NCBI RefSeq assembly: GCF_019977735.1
Contig: NZ_AP025018.1
Location: 2,852,001 to 2,916,000, forward strand
Origin: Calothrix sp. PCC 7716
GTDB lineage: Bacteria; Cyanobacteriota; Cyanobacteriia; Cyanobacteriales; Nostocaceae
DNA length: 64,000 nucleotides
Direction of reading: 5' to 3'
The notes under the pieces were generated by a model. The model had not been told where the DNA came from. It searched no databases and worked only from the letters and a program-made list of their open reading frames with translations. Every line of letters starts with the position of its first letter. Positions within the stretch are counted from its first letter, which is position 1. The position numbers and the translations under genes were made by a program. Below, piece after piece: positions 52,708-63,287 of this stretch.

Positions 52708-53899
52708 TAATATCAAATATGTGATGTGCCATTTCTAGTTTGGAACAAGATGGTATTTCTATTTGGTTGTTTTTATCTATATATATAGCTTGATTGTTAT
52801 CGCTCCCAAATCCGCTGTCTTGTTTGTCTACTGGGTTTGCGATGATAGCATCTAAGTTTTTACGATGTAATTTATCTAATGCTGGTGTGACTATATCTCC
52901 TGTTTGTGCGGCAAATCCTATCAGCTTTTGATATGGTTGTTTGTGACTAGCTAATTCTGAGATTATATCTGGTACTGGCGCCAAAGCTAGATTTTCTGGT
53001 AGTGCTTTTTTGGGTAGTTTTTCACTATTATAATCACGCGGTTTCATATCAGCGACGGCGGCTGACATAATTATTACATCATAATTCGGTAATTCTTGCA
53101 GCATTACTTGCCGCATTTCCTCTGCTGTCACTATTGGTATTGCTTTTATTTCTGGTGGCACTTGCAAAGAAGATACTCCATGTACAAGCGTAACATTGGC
53201 GCCTCGATGTAAAGCCGAAACAGCTAAACTTAACCCCATTTTGCCAGTAGAGGGATTACCAATAAATCTTACTGGGTCAACAAACTCACGAGTACCACCC
53301 GCACTAATTAAAATATTTTTCCCTACTAAGTCACGTAAACCTTGCGTATGTAACAAAGATTGAATGTAACAAACTATTTCTTTGGGTTCTGCCATCCGAC
53401 CCTTACCAACTCTGTCACAAGCTAGTAACCCTGATGTGGTGTCTATACTGTGATAGCGTTGGTCATTTAGTAAAAGCTGCCAATTTCTCTGTACAGCAAC
53501 TTGTTCCCACATGTCGGTATTCATGGCAGGCGCCAATAATATGGGACACTTGGAAGCAAGTACAGTATTGGTCAGCAAATTATCGGCCATTCCCTGAGCT
53601 AACTTCGCGGTAGTATTGGCAGTTAAAGGTGCTATTAGAAAAATATCTGCCCACTCCCCTAGCTCGATATGTAAGGGACGTGGGTTGTTAGACTGCCAAA
53701 AATCATCATCGGTGTAAGCACGATGACGTGATAGCGTTGCGAATGTTAATGGTGTAACGAACTGCTGCGCGGAATTAGTAAGAATGACTCTTATTTCTAT
53801 ACCTTGTTTGAAAAGTGTAGAAACAACTTCGCAAACTTTGTAAGCAGCAATACCACCACCAACACCAATTAGGACTCGACGTTTAAATTTTGGTTGCAT
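52679..53899 (-). CDS. coaBC: Phosphopantothenoylcysteine decarboxylase/synthase
   Basis: 406 aa from the ATG at 53899, giving [21 protein letters not shown]; the frame upstream to 53929 only reads through a TAGAGACG repeat. CoaC part: [38 protein letters not shown] and the flavin site AMNTDMWE. CoaB part: [26 protein letters not shown] and [14 protein letters not shown]. Two consecutive steps of coenzyme A synthesis. Confidence 0.95.
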   Translation of the reverse strand: MQPKFKRRVLIGVGGGIAAYKVCEVVSTLFKQGIEIRVILTNSAQQFVTPLTFATLSRHRAYTDDDFWQSNNPRPLHIELGEWADIFLIAPLTANTTAKLAQGMADNLLTNTVLASKCPILLAPAMNTDMWEQVAVQRNWQLLLNDQRYHSIDTTSGLLACDRVGKGRMAEPKEIVCYIQSLLHTQGLRDLVGKNILISAGGTREFVDPVRFIGNPSTGKMGLSLAVSALHRGANVTLVHGVSSLQVPPEIKAIPIVTAEEMRQVMLQELPNYDVIIMSAAVADMKPRDYNSEKLPKKALPENLALAPVPDIISELASHKQPYQKLIGFAAQTGDIVTPALDKLHRKNLDAIIANPVDKQDSGFGSDNNQAIYIDKNNQIEIPSCSKLEMAHHIFDIINHHLIHYN

Positions 53900-53941
53900 C
53901 GTGTGAAAGGAGGAGACGTGACATGTCACGTCTCTACATTA

Positions 53942-54154
53942 TTACGCTTCGTCGTAGGGTTCTAAATCTAAAAGGTGGACGTAGGACTCAACCAACTCAG
54001 GACGCTGAAACGCAACAGCACGTAGTAAGTGCCAATCGTTCAACCCCTCGAAAGCGTTACCATAGTTATCCTGTTCAAGACGTGTAGCTAGTGTTTCCAC
54101 ATCTTGTGCAGTCATGGTAGCAATTTGATTTTTAGAAATGCTTAAAGTCTTCAT
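53942..54154 (-). CDS. DUF2555 family protein
   Basis: 70 aa from the ATG at 54154 (MKTLSISKNQIATMTAQDVE); an upstream ATG at 54187 adds eleven residues. Helical, with ETLATRLEQDNYGNAFEGLNDWHLLRAVAFQRPELVESYVHLL, a strongly conserved cyanobacterial family of unknown function. It precedes coaBC by about 40 bases. Confidence 0.85.
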   Translation of the reverse strand: MKTLSISKNQIATMTAQDVETLATRLEQDNYGNAFEGLNDWHLLRAVAFQRPELVESYVHLLDLEPYDEA

Positions 54155-54301
54155 TATGCTTGCCCCTCCCAGTTTCTGCATTCGCAATCAGGAAACGGTT
54201 GGTTACTTTAATTAACCCACCCAATATATATTACTCACTCAATGCGATGATTTTCGTGAATTTTATCCGGATTTGTACCCGATTTTGTAAAAATTCTGTA
54301 A

Positions 54302-54937
54302 CTACAATAGCGGAAGTGTTTTTAAAATAAAGTTCCGTAATACCTCTAACATTTCTACATTGATTTCATGTTCGGCATCAAACTCTTTATATTCTACCTC
54401 GATACTTAATGCCAGTAGGGCTTCTCGCGCTCTAGCTGCTTTCTCAAGTGGAACTACAGAGTCCTGCTTACCATGCATTATTAAAGTCGGCGCCCGATTC
54501 ATGTCATCAATATCATTACTACTGGTTTTCATATCATGCCAATAACCGCTTATCGACACTAAACCAGCCAGAGGTAGTTTTGAGCCTACATCCAAAGTCA
54601 TCGCACCCCCTTGTGAGAAACCACTCAAAATTGTCCGCGATAACGGCACTGAGGTACTTCCCTCTAAAGAGAGTATCCACTGTCTTAATATTTCTTCACA
54701 CTCCGGTAATCCTTTATACATATTATCTGACCTTAAGTCGTACCAGGCTCTACCACCAGGGGAATAGGGGTAAGGAAATGGTGCATTCGGAAAAATAAAT
54801 TGGTAATCAGGTAAATTCAAATAAGGCGCCAACGAAGCTAAATCTTCAGCATTGGCGCCCCACCCATGCAGCATAATAATTTGTTGCCCAGGAGTTTGCT
54901 TCGTTTGTGGTGGAACAGTAATAGCTTCTAATGTCAT
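54302..54937 (-). CDS. Carboxylesterase / phospholipase-type alpha/beta hydrolase
   Basis: 211 aa. Catalytic triad visible: Ser in ILSGFSQGGAMTL, Asp in MHGKQDSVVPL, His in EFDAEHEIN. The oxyanion segment is MLHGWGANAEDLASLAPYL. The size and motifs are those of the YpfH/YtpA-like esterase group. Substrate unknown, probably small esters or lysophospholipids. A short 'ATTCTGAG' repeat follows upstream at 54958-55005. Confidence 0.88.
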   Translation of the reverse strand: MTLEAITVPPQTKQTPGQQIIMLHGWGANAEDLASLAPYLNLPDYQFIFPNAPFPYPYSPGGRAWYDLRSDNMYKGLPECEEILRQWILSLEGSTSVPLSRTILSGFSQGGAMTLDVGSKLPLAGLVSISGYWHDMKTSSNDIDDMNRAPTLIMHGKQDSVVPLEKAARAREALLALSIEVEYKEFDAEHEINVEMLEVLRNFILKTLPLL

Positions 54938-54977
54938 ATTTTATACCAAAAAACTGTCATTCTGAGAATCTCCATTG

Positions 54978-55436
54978 TCATTCTGAGCGCAGCGAAGAAT
55001 CTCCAACGATTTGCTGTGCTAACTCTTCTAAAGAATAAACAATTTTGATTTCAGGACGTACTAATTGCGTTTGAATTTCAACATCTTGCCTTCTTGGGTA
55101 ATTTGGATGCATTCCAATAAATATAGGTTTATCGGTCATTGACCAGGCGCCTAACTCATAAAGTGCAATAGGACATATACTTTCTTGAGGGAACCAAAAG
55201 AGTATTGTGTGTGCAAGTCGCAGGTGTTTGTGTTCCCACTCTATTTGTTTAAGCGAAGCATCTGGGTCATGAATAGGAAAATTATGGCGCCGAGGATTTA
55301 ATATTGTCAAAGTTGAAGGTTTAAGTAATTCTACTACTTCTGCTTGCCAATCAGGACAATTACTTATTCCCCCTGCTAAAAATATTGCTTTGTCATTACC
55401 ATTATGTTCTTCTAATGGCTCTATATACTTATTCAT
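54978..55436 (-). CDS. Nucleoside 2-deoxyribosyltransferase-like protein
   Basis: 152 aa from the ATG at 55436; the frame extends into a GGGCAGGGATGCCC repeat at 55465. Seen: AIFLAGGISNCPDWQAEVVELL at the start, LNPRRHNFPIHDPDASLKQIEWEHKHLRLAHTILFWFPQESICPIALYELGAW, which holds the Asp and Glu of the nucleoside 2-deoxyribosyltransferase fold. Such proteins cleave or exchange the N-glycosidic bond; the exact substrate is unknown. Confidence 0.78.
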   Translation of the reverse strand: MNKYIEPLEEHNGNDKAIFLAGGISNCPDWQAEVVELLKPSTLTILNPRRHNFPIHDPDASLKQIEWEHKHLRLAHTILFWFPQESICPIALYELGAWSMTDKPIFIGMHPNYPRRQDVEIQTQLVRPEIKIVYSLEELAQQIVGDSSLRSE

Positions 55437-55495
55437 TGATTTTTTATTTTCAACATAACTCTTGTGGAACGGGCATCCCTGCCCGTATTCCAACT

Positions 55496-56005
55496 TTACT
55501 GATAATAATCAACACCTGCAATGACAGATAGCGCAATGGCATATTGCTCTAAATCTTGCCTAAGCAATTCTAACTCCTGTCGTAATTGTTCTTCTTTTTC
55601 CCAGCTACGCTCATATTCTACAGGGTTAACGTCCGGCGCCCTCAAAGCTTCCCAAGCTTGTAACAAAGGATGCCATTTAGATAAAAAAGGTCGCAAACCT
55701 CGGTTGAGTACGGCAATAGCAATGGCGCCTACTGATTGTTTTGAGGCACCGACACCAGGTCCAGCTTCACGCAAAATTTGACGTGTAGTCGCAAATAAGC
55801 TGTGTAAAGATGTAAGCGCTTCGCGAAGCAAACCGTAGTCTTGCTCGATACTTAAAGGTTGAATAGCAATACGTGTAACGAGTTCAACATATAACGACCA
55901 AGCAGCTCTAGCTTCGCTAGCATCTGGTTCCCATTCTGTCCCCCCAATACCAAAAGGCAAGTTGACAGATATTTTCTTTAACTTGGGTGCGTCGTGTTTA
56001 GCCAT
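55496..56005 (-). CDS. Conserved cyanobacterial hypothetical protein
   Basis: 169 aa, mostly helical: ARAAWSLYVELVTRIAIQPLSIEQDYGLLREALTSLHSLFATTRQILREAGPGVG, then LNRGLRPFLSKWHPLLQAWEALRAP and a C-terminal coiled coil. I do not recognise the family. Same direction as the deoxyribosyltransferase gene, 59 bases before its start. Confidence 0.7.
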   Translation of the reverse strand: MAKHDAPKLKKISVNLPFGIGGTEWEPDASEARAAWSLYVELVTRIAIQPLSIEQDYGLLREALTSLHSLFATTRQILREAGPGVGASKQSVGAIAIAVLNRGLRPFLSKWHPLLQAWEALRAPDVNPVEYERSWEKEEQLRQELELLRQDLEQYAIALSVIAGVDYYQ

Positions 56006-56031
56006 AAAAATAATTATTGGTAGAAGTTATA

Positions 56032-56098
56032 GAAACCGGGTTTCTATACAAAATCTTTATTTTTATTATAAGATTTCAACAAAGAAACCCGGTTTCTC
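56032..56098. repeat. Facing GAAACCGGGTTTC repeat pair
   Basis: Two copies of the GAAACC palindrome with the normal spacer, between the helical hypothetical gene and the TIR gene. Confidence 0.75.
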
Positions 56099-56103
56099 GG
56101 ATT

Positions 56104-59100
56104 TTAGTCTGTATATAAACCTTTAATTCCCTGTATTAACTTTTCTAAGGGTTCTAGCTCGTCAACATTTTCGTTAAAATTTATCCAGTTTAATTCACTG
56201 AAAAATAATAGTACATCTGGCTCATCTGGTATTACATTGAGACCCGGTAATAAAACGGGAATTAGAGGTAGATTTTTTTTGACTCTGCGGTTGTTGAGAA
56301 TTAGTAGCTCTTGCTCTTGCCAATCTCCTAAGCCGTTAGTACTAATGAAAACAGCCGCCGATTTTGATTGTTTAATTCCATTTATTATATATTTTTGAAA
56401 TGACATTCCTGGAGGAATTTCTGCTTTATCTAGCCAAGGATTTAAACCACGCTGCCGTAAAAGCTCGGCTATTCTTTCTACAAAAGGTTTATCTTTACTA
56501 TTGTGAGATAGAAATACATCAAAATCATTTGTAGCTTCTTTGCCTTTAATTATAGAAGTTGCCGTTTCAATTTCACGCCCTTTATCGGCAGCTATATCCA
56601 TTTTTATAATTTGTGGAATTTCAGCGCGTTGACTATTTAAGCTACTATCACCATCAAGTAAAGAAACTTTTGTACTACAGACACTGCAATCAATCCAGTC
56701 AAAACCACGTTCTCTTCTACGTGTTACTTGTAATTCGGTAACAGGGGTAGCACATTCTTGGCATACAATAATTCTTTTACGCTGAATAGTTTCTGGTAAT
56801 GCGCGACGCTTTAAGTGGGTATGCACGTACTCTTCAAATTGTAGTCGTGTTTGTTCGCTTGCTTCTGGTTTAAAGAAAAGCGTTAATTCTGCTTTCCCTT
56901 CATCTACATTACCAATGTGTCGTAACCATATTCCACACTCTCCACCGACTTGCGCTTCAAAGATGGCGGCATTTTTCCACATTTCTTTACACTTAAAAAA
57001 TGCGCTTCTCGATAAACGTACTGTTAATGTCGTGTATATACCTACTATTGCTCCCTCAAATCCTAATATTACAGCTTTGCCCTCCGGGTCAGGCGCTAGA
57101 GGCCATTCGCGAGTCATTTGAGAAGGAAATACTAACAAAGAACCAGTTTCACTTTGTTCGCGTAAAGCTATTTCACGAGCGAACAATTCTTCAACTGTGG
57201 CAATTAATAATAATTTTTCTTGTTGTTTGTCTTTTATGCGTTCTGCATTAGGCATCCGAAACTTGCCTGCAAGTACATCTTCTTCAGCAATACAACCTAA
57301 ACCTTCTGGTTGCTCTTTGGCAGCGTTAATTATTGCTGAGGCATAAGCATCTAATAATTCTGGCTGTAGTAATATAAGATTACCAAAACTTAGTCTCCGA
57401 ATTAAATCGCGTGACTCGACGAGTCGTATACAAGTATCAAATTCTTGACGTGTTTGTTTAGAATTAGAGTCATCTAAAGTTTTGACAAAAGAACGAAATA
57501 AATCATCTACCGGAGATAATAATCTTTCCTCTTGTTTTTCTTGTATCAAAAAAACTTTGATTCGTTGAAATAGTTCTGTAGAAATTACTTGTGGTAAATT
57601 GTCCCATTCCACAGCTTGACAAATTGCCTGTGCTAGTTCTTTAATCTTCCATCCTTCTTTGGCGCTAGTTTCAAAATGACCATCTAATCCTAGCTTTTCA
57701 ACTACTTCATTGATACGTGCAGGAGTGACGCTAACGCTACCTCTATCTGCACGAGCAGTAACCAAAAACTTTTTTAACTTCGGCGCCGAATCTCCCTGCA
57801 ATTTTTCAGCTTGCCGTAACGCACGGTTCCAATAGTATACTCCAGCAAAGGGGTCTGTTTCGCTACGAGCATCACAAACTATCAGCGCTACTGCTAACTC
57901 ATTTAAATACAGTTGATGAATTAAACGATAACCGGGTTGCCCCGCTAAGTCCCACAATAATATTTCTCGTAACTCTTTACGATTGTCGCTTAAATTTAAT
58001 TCTTTTCGGTCAAAAGTCCAAACATAGCGACCATGAGTAGATTCGGTAGGACGAAACTGTTTATTTGTCAATACCAAACTTAAACCAGATTTACCTACAC
58101 CACTTTCACCGACTAATACGACTTTGGCATTTCTATATAAATCAGAGGGATTTGCAGGAGACTGATTAAGTAAAGCTTCTTCGTTAAGTTTCCAAATTCT
58201 AATTGCAATATCAGCTTCTCCTAAAGTTGCCAATATTGGTTGCGTTGGGTGAAAAGCAAGTCCAAACGGCAAAGACTTAAAAGTTTCCTCAGATAATATT
58301 GTTACTGTTTCCCACGTATCGCATCGCCATAAACGCACAGTGCCATCAGAAGATTTAGAAGCCAAAAACTTGCCATCATAAGAAAATTCAACGCAGTTAA
58401 CTGATGCTGTATGTCCTTCTAATATAAATATTGTTTGTCCTGTGTGCGGATTCCATAGACGAATAGTGTTATCAAGCGAAGCGGTTGCTAGCAGATTTCC
58501 ATCAGGCGCCCAATTAACACTATGAACATCAGCGTCGTGTCCTGTCAAGATTTTTTTAAGTTCTAAAGTGTCTCTGTTCCACAAACGAACCGTTGTATCG
58601 TGAGAAACAGATGCCAGTATACTTCCATTAGGAGACCATGCCACACTATTAACCTGTCCGGTGTGTCCTTCAAGAACTTGGCTTTTTTGCGTTTTAACAT
58701 GCCCAATTATTATCGACCAATTGTCTCCAATTCCACCAGCTGCTATTAACTCACTGTCGGGAGACCATGCCATATTTAAACAGGTACCACCTTGTACATC
58801 AAACTTATACCTTAGTTCACCTGTAGCTGTATGCCATAATCGGACAGTTTTATCAGTTGACCCAGACGCTATAAGTTTACTATCTGGAGACCAAGCGACA
58901 GCCCATACTCGTCCATCGTGACCTTTGAGTGTGTGGATGCACTCACCAGTATCTAAATTCCAAAGTTTTATAGTTCGGTCAAACGACGGTGAGGCCAACA
59001 TCTTACCATTAGGCGCCCATTCAACTCGACTAATCAATCCATTGTGCCCCGTCATGGTGCGTTCTAATTGCCAACCGGGTGGAGTCGTGCGTATATCTTC

Positions 59101-59112
59101 CTGGTTGCTCAT
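56104..59112 (-). CDS. WD40 - small GTPase - TIR multidomain protein
   Basis: 1002 aa, soluble. Residues 15-310: seven WD40 repeats (GHNGLISRVEWAPNGKMLAS..., RLWNPHTGQ). Residues 328-495: Ras/Roc-like GTPase with P loop VGESGVGKSG (334-343), switch II WDLAGQPG and a TARAD motif. Residues 500-790: winged-helix and COR-like region, then a four-cysteine ribbon (CQEC...CSVC). Residues 863-1002: TIR domain (DVFLSHNSKDKPF, WLDKAEIPPG), with the NADase-type Glu at 935 in GDWQEQE. The architecture is a sensor, a switch and an NAD-cleaving or signalling effector, as in STAND-like immune proteins. Divergent from a NACHT gene. Confidence 0.85.
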   Translation of the reverse strand: MSNQEDIRTTPPGWQLERTMTGHNGLISRVEWAPNGKMLASPSFDRTIKLWNLDTGECIHTLKGHDGRVWAVAWSPDSKLIASGSTDKTVRLWHTATGELRYKFDVQGGTCLNMAWSPDSELIAAGGIGDNWSIIIGHVKTQKSQVLEGHTGQVNSVAWSPNGSILASVSHDTTVRLWNRDTLELKKILTGHDADVHSVNWAPDGNLLATASLDNTIRLWNPHTGQTIFILEGHTASVNCVEFSYDGKFLASKSSDGTVRLWRCDTWETVTILSEETFKSLPFGLAFHPTQPILATLGEADIAIRIWKLNEEALLNQSPANPSDLYRNAKVVLVGESGVGKSGLSLVLTNKQFRPTESTHGRYVWTFDRKELNLSDNRKELREILLWDLAGQPGYRLIHQLYLNELAVALIVCDARSETDPFAGVYYWNRALRQAEKLQGDSAPKLKKFLVTARADRGSVSVTPARINEVVEKLGLDGHFETSAKEGWKIKELAQAICQAVEWDNLPQVISTELFQRIKVFLIQEKQEERLLSPVDDLFRSFVKTLDDSNSKQTRQEFDTCIRLVESRDLIRRLSFGNLILLQPELLDAYASAIINAAKEQPEGLGCIAEEDVLAGKFRMPNAERIKDKQQEKLLLIATVEELFAREIALREQSETGSLLVFPSQMTREWPLAPDPEGKAVILGFEGAIVGIYTTLTVRLSRSAFFKCKEMWKNAAIFEAQVGGECGIWLRHIGNVDEGKAELTLFFKPEASEQTRLQFEEYVHTHLKRRALPETIQRKRIIVCQECATPVTELQVTRRRERGFDWIDCSVCSTKVSLLDGDSSLNSQRAEIPQIIKMDIAADKGREIETATSIIKGKEATNDFDVFLSHNSKDKPFVERIAELLRQRGLNPWLDKAEIPPGMSFQKYIINGIKQSKSAAVFISTNGLGDWQEQELLILNNRRVKKNLPLIPVLLPGLNVIPDEPDVLLFFSELNWINFNENVDELEPLEKLIQGIKGLYTD

Positions 59113-59585
59113 GGTTCTTACAGGTAACTATACTTCTTATACTTCTAAACTTCACACTCTTATGCAGCAATTACCGATATTCCCCTGATAAATTTAATAC
59201 AAATGCCTATTTAACCATAGAGGCGCCGAGAATTATAAACGGGGTATGTGGTATATGTATTTAATATAGCAATTTATTTTATTGATTCAAATTATAGATA
59301 TAATCAATTTTTATAGTTTTTACAAATAGCTTTTTCAATATTCAAAGTAATTAACGGCAATTAGCGGCATTCTGCGGCAATTTGAGATATTGTCACATTT
59401 TTTGGCTACAATATGAGATTAAGAAACCAGGTTTCTATACGATAAATTTTGTTTTTTAGCGCAGCTTGTCATAAGAAACCTGGTTTCTGGTTAATTTTAG
59501 TACTTTGTATTGCTTTATATAGCTTGATGTCCTTTAGATTATTTATATTAGGTTAATAATTATGCTAAAAACACAGGAGTTAGAA
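59113..59585. other. Divergent promoter region of the TIR and NACHT genes
   Basis: 470 bases, no gene. Contains 'CGGCAAT' short repeats near 59350-59382 and GAAACC palindromes at 59422-59437 and 59474-59488. Both promoters should lie here. Confidence 0.6.
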
Positions 59586-61955
59586 ATGGCAGCTATTCCA
59601 GTTCATCCGGAAATTTTTAAGCTGTTGAAGCAGGCGTACTCAGAAAAGTTTGGTAGTTCGCCTCGTTCGTTGATAAATAGATTAAATAATGCTTTTAAAC
59701 AAGAAATTGATAATGACTCCGAAAATTTAATAGCTGAAAGAACAATAAGGTCTTTCTTTAATAGTACAGAACCACCGAAAACTTTAGAAAAAAATCTTAA
59801 TTACTTTTGTCAAGTTTTATTAGAGCAGTCTTCTTACCAAGAAGCTGTTAGACAATTTGCTCATACAGAATTAGCGCAAGATTGGCTAGCACCCTACTGG
59901 AATAATTTAGCTCGCAAATGTAGCACAATGAGGATATTGGATATGAACGAACCAGTATCGATAAATAATATTTATGTAAAGTTTCAAATACTCAAAAACA
60001 TTCAAGGGCGCCGACAACAAACAATAAATTTGTTACTAGATGGTTTTGACTCAATTCCAGAAGAAAACCCTAGCTATAGGCGATTACCATTTTCTGGCAA
60101 CGAAACGCATATTCCAGCATTAGAAGCTGTAATGCGTTACAGAAAGCTAATGGTTCTTGGTAAACCAGGAGCAGGTAAAACTACATTTTTAAAATACCTA
60201 GCAATGAATTTCTCTACAGGGGAATTGGAAGATAAAATTATACCAATATTTATTCGTTTACGAGATATTTATGATGAGCCATTTGATAGTTTAACAAACG
60301 TAGTTATCAAAGAATTTACTAACAGGATACCAAACTCAGAATTTAAGGTGCGTGAACTGTTGCTTCAGGGAAAGTGCTTTATTTTGCTTGATGGTTTAGA
60401 CGAGGTAAAAGCTGATAAAAATAACGAAAATATTTACAACATATATAGAGAAATTGATAATTTAGTTAATACATTTCCCGATAACCGTTTTATAATCACC
60501 TGTCGTACTACAGCTTCAGATTATGTATTTCATGACTTTACCGAAGTTGAAATAGCTGATTTTGAGCGCGCGGAAATAGAAGCGTTTGCCCGCAACTGGT
60601 TTAGAGAAAGAGGTGAAGCAGAAACTTGCAATGTGTTTTTAAAAAAGTTGCAAGACAACGAAGCAGTCAAAGAGTTAGCAACAAATCCCTTATTGTTAAC
60701 AATTTTGTGTTTAACTTTTGAAGACACTTATGACTTTTCATTAAACCGCTATGCAATATATAACGATGCTGTAGATACACTATTAAAAAAATGGGATGCT
60801 AGTCGCAGAATCGAGCGTAGAACCAGCTTTAATATATCTCGGCAACGAAAAATTAATATGTTCAGCCAAATCGCTTACCAAGGTTTAGATAATAAACCTT
60901 CAAAAGTGTTATGGCATCAGTGGGAACTGCTAAAGCAAATTTCGGACTTCATGCAAAATATTACCACTGAAATAGACTCACAGCAAATATTAAAACTGAT
61001 TGAATCTAACTATGGAATATTAATTCAGCAAGCTAAAAATATATATTCGTTTTCACACTTGACATTTCAAGAATATTTTGCTGCGGAATACGTAGTAGAA
61101 AATCGTGAGCAAGAGTTTCTAAAGAACTTTGTAGAAAAAAATCTCACAGCAAAGCAATGGAGAGAAGTATTTGTTCTGGTTACGGAACGTTTAAGCAGTG
61201 CTGACGAATTTCTCAAGCTCATGTTTAGATGTGTTAATAATATAGTCAAAGATAGTCAGGGTTTGCAGAGTATGCTAACTTGGTTAGATAGAATGACAAC
61301 TGCATCGGGTATTGGAACGAGTGGTTGGAGAGCTTACTATTTAGCAATTGACTTAGATGTAGATTTATATATTAGTCGCGATATCGAAATTGAACGTGCG
61401 CTTTTTGCGAAATTTGCAACTGACATCAGAAATTTTAATAGTAAACGGCGCGAATTAACTCCTCCACAACCAAGAAGTTTACTTATTTCTCGACTAGCAG
61501 CAATTCATGCGTTAGCTGAAGATATGTCAAACGAAGCGACTCGTAAATCATATATAAGTCTGAGTGCAAGAACTTTTAGCAGTCAAATGCTCAAAATTAG
61601 CGAAGACATAGAAGTTGACATTGCTGAGAAACTAAACGACGCAATCGAAAAAGCACAAGAAATAAATGATAATTTATTAACTGAAGCTTTAATCGAATTT
61701 CAAAAAAGCTGTCCATCAAGTACAGCATCTGCTCACAACTGGCAAAAATGGTCAGAAGATTTACGACAAGCAATGTTAAATCATCTTGACGTAGGTTATC
61801 AAATAGACCTTGATGAACAAGATATCAAACTTTTGTATGATTACATCTACGCCAATCATCTATTGTTAGAGTGTATATCTGGCGAAAACTATTCTTCAAA
61901 AGAATTACGCGAACAAATAGTTGATAATATGTTATTGCCTGCAAATAAATTGTAA
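59586..61955 (+). CDS. NACHT-domain NTPase (bNACHT-like)
   Basis: 789 aa from the ATG at 59586, chosen for the AGGAG 6 bases upstream; the frame opens at 59562. N-terminal 90 residues: a small helical domain (EIFKLLKQAYSEKFG...). NACHT core: Walker A VLGKPGAGKTTFLKYLA, Walker B KCFILLDGLDEV, sensor FIITCRTTA and NPLLLTILCLTF, then the helical lid ending YSFSHLTFQEYFAAEYV. The last 280 residues are helical with no known enzyme and may be the target-sensing part. Bacterial NACHT proteins of this type act in antiphage defence. Confidence 0.87.
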   Translation: MAAIPVHPEIFKLLKQAYSEKFGSSPRSLINRLNNAFKQEIDNDSENLIAERTIRSFFNSTEPPKTLEKNLNYFCQVLLEQSSYQEAVRQFAHTELAQDWLAPYWNNLARKCSTMRILDMNEPVSINNIYVKFQILKNIQGRRQQTINLLLDGFDSIPEENPSYRRLPFSGNETHIPALEAVMRYRKLMVLGKPGAGKTTFLKYLAMNFSTGELEDKIIPIFIRLRDIYDEPFDSLTNVVIKEFTNRIPNSEFKVRELLLQGKCFILLDGLDEVKADKNNENIYNIYREIDNLVNTFPDNRFIITCRTTASDYVFHDFTEVEIADFERAEIEAFARNWFRERGEAETCNVFLKKLQDNEAVKELATNPLLLTILCLTFEDTYDFSLNRYAIYNDAVDTLLKKWDASRRIERRTSFNISRQRKINMFSQIAYQGLDNKPSKVLWHQWELLKQISDFMQNITTEIDSQQILKLIESNYGILIQQAKNIYSFSHLTFQEYFAAEYVVENREQEFLKNFVEKNLTAKQWREVFVLVTERLSSADEFLKLMFRCVNNIVKDSQGLQSMLTWLDRMTTASGIGTSGWRAYYLAIDLDVDLYISRDIEIERALFAKFATDIRNFNSKRRELTPPQPRSLLISRLAAIHALAEDMSNEATRKSYISLSARTFSSQMLKISEDIEVDIAEKLNDAIEKAQEINDNLLTEALIEFQKSCPSSTASAHNWQKWSEDLRQAMLNHLDVGYQIDLDEQDIKLLYDYIYANHLLLECISGENYSSKELREQIVDNMLLPANKL

Positions 61956-61956
61956 T

Positions 61957-62088
61957 CCCCCCCTACCCCCCTTAATAAGGGGGGGAAATTTTTTAAGCCC
62001 CCCTTAATAAGGAGGGGAAATTTTTAAGCCCCCCTTAATAAGGAGGGGAAATTTTTAAGCCCCCCTTAATAAGGGGGGTTGGGGGGAT
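61957..62088. repeat. Four CCCCCCTTAATAAGGGGGG palindromes
   Basis: Four copies with 'gaaatttttaag' spacers after the NACHT stop; the first and last are the most complete. Confidence 0.85.
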
Positions 62089-62143
62089 TCTATATACAAC
62101 AAATAATGGTAAAATCGAAATTGTTGAAGGTAGTGTATCAATA

Positions 62144-63199
62144 ATGCTAATAAGACTCAGCATTATTTCGGCTATTTTAGGACTAACATCCCACTGGTTA
62201 GGCGCCTTATTCAATATCGATGCTGCTCACATTCCTTATCTACAAACATTGATGAATATTGCCATCATAATTGGACTATACATCAATGTATTAAGTATTG
62301 ATACAACCTTATTAAAAACGTGTTTGGGTTCCGTTATTACAGTTATATGTATAGGAGTACCAGTCAAAATCCTTTTATCTGGGTTTCTTCTAGCTTCATT
62401 TTCTCCAAAACTGGCGCCTATCGCGTACCTATGTGCGACAGTAATAGCTCAAATCGACCCAATTGCCGCATCAAAATCGCTTCAAACAACCAAAGTTAGC
62501 CCAAAATCTGAAACAATATTACGAGCATGGTCAAGCTTCGATGACCCAGTAACAGTACTATTCGCATTTTATATATTCCTTCCTGCACTAATTTTTCAAA
62601 ATTCCAACATCAGTCAATACGTAGTCAAAATAGCTACTGATATATTGAGTTGTGCATTAGCTTACTGCTTGTACAGACTATATATAGATAACAGACGAGT
62701 AAGTTTATTGAGTGACAGTGTAAAAACCACAATCGAAGTTACTTGTTTAGTAGCCATAATGATTTATAGTCTGATTTCAGGGTCTTTCCTTTTACCTGCA
62801 TTCGTAGGATTTTTCCTTAGACCATTTGCTCCAGAAAAATTAGAACCAGTAATTTCAGTAATCTTTTACTTTAGCGTCGTAGTTATAGGTCTGTTATGCA
62901 CTAACATCAGCTTAAATTGGCTATCGGGTGGAATATTAGCGTTTTCCATGTTTTTTATTGCTCAAGTACTGGTTGCTGTACTCTTTTTAAAAGACTCAAT
63001 GGCAAATAAGCTCAAAGTTATGTTTGGTCATCAAAACGGGATGACAGCTATTTTGCTAACTGTAGCAATAGAACTATCAGGGTTTGATAAAACTGGAGAT
63101 TTATTAGCGGTGACATTACCCGCAATTATCTTGATTGCGCTATTTTACTTTAGTACCAATTTTCTACTAGACCGCAAGGTTGCCGCTGATTGCCGCTAA
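62144..63199 (+). CDS. CPA-type cation/proton antiporter
   Basis: 351 aa with about ten membrane segments. Ion-binding and transport positions: CATVIAQIDPIAASKSL (unwound helix with Asp-Pro) and RAWSSFDDPVTVLFAFYIF (paired Asp). Shorter than usual CPA1 proteins, with no cytoplasmic regulatory domain. Exchanges Na+ or K+ for H+ at the membrane. It follows the NACHT gene after a repeat block and is probably independent. Confidence 0.8.
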   Translation: MLIRLSIISAILGLTSHWLGALFNIDAAHIPYLQTLMNIAIIIGLYINVLSIDTTLLKTCLGSVITVICIGVPVKILLSGFLLASFSPKLAPIAYLCATVIAQIDPIAASKSLQTTKVSPKSETILRAWSSFDDPVTVLFAFYIFLPALIFQNSNISQYVVKIATDILSCALAYCLYRLYIDNRRVSLLSDSVKTTIEVTCLVAIMIYSLISGSFLLPAFVGFFLRPFAPEKLEPVISVIFYFSVVVIGLLCTNISLNWLSGGILAFSMFFIAQVLVAVLFLKDSMANKLKVMFGHQNGMTAILLTVAIELSGFDKTGDLLAVTLPAIILIALFYFSTNFLLDRKVAADCR

Positions 63200-63287
63200 T
63201 TGCCGTTTATCGTTTATACTTGGCATTGTGCAATCTACAGTAGGTAATACTTAGCCATGTCTGATACTGACAAAACAGCTAAAGGGA

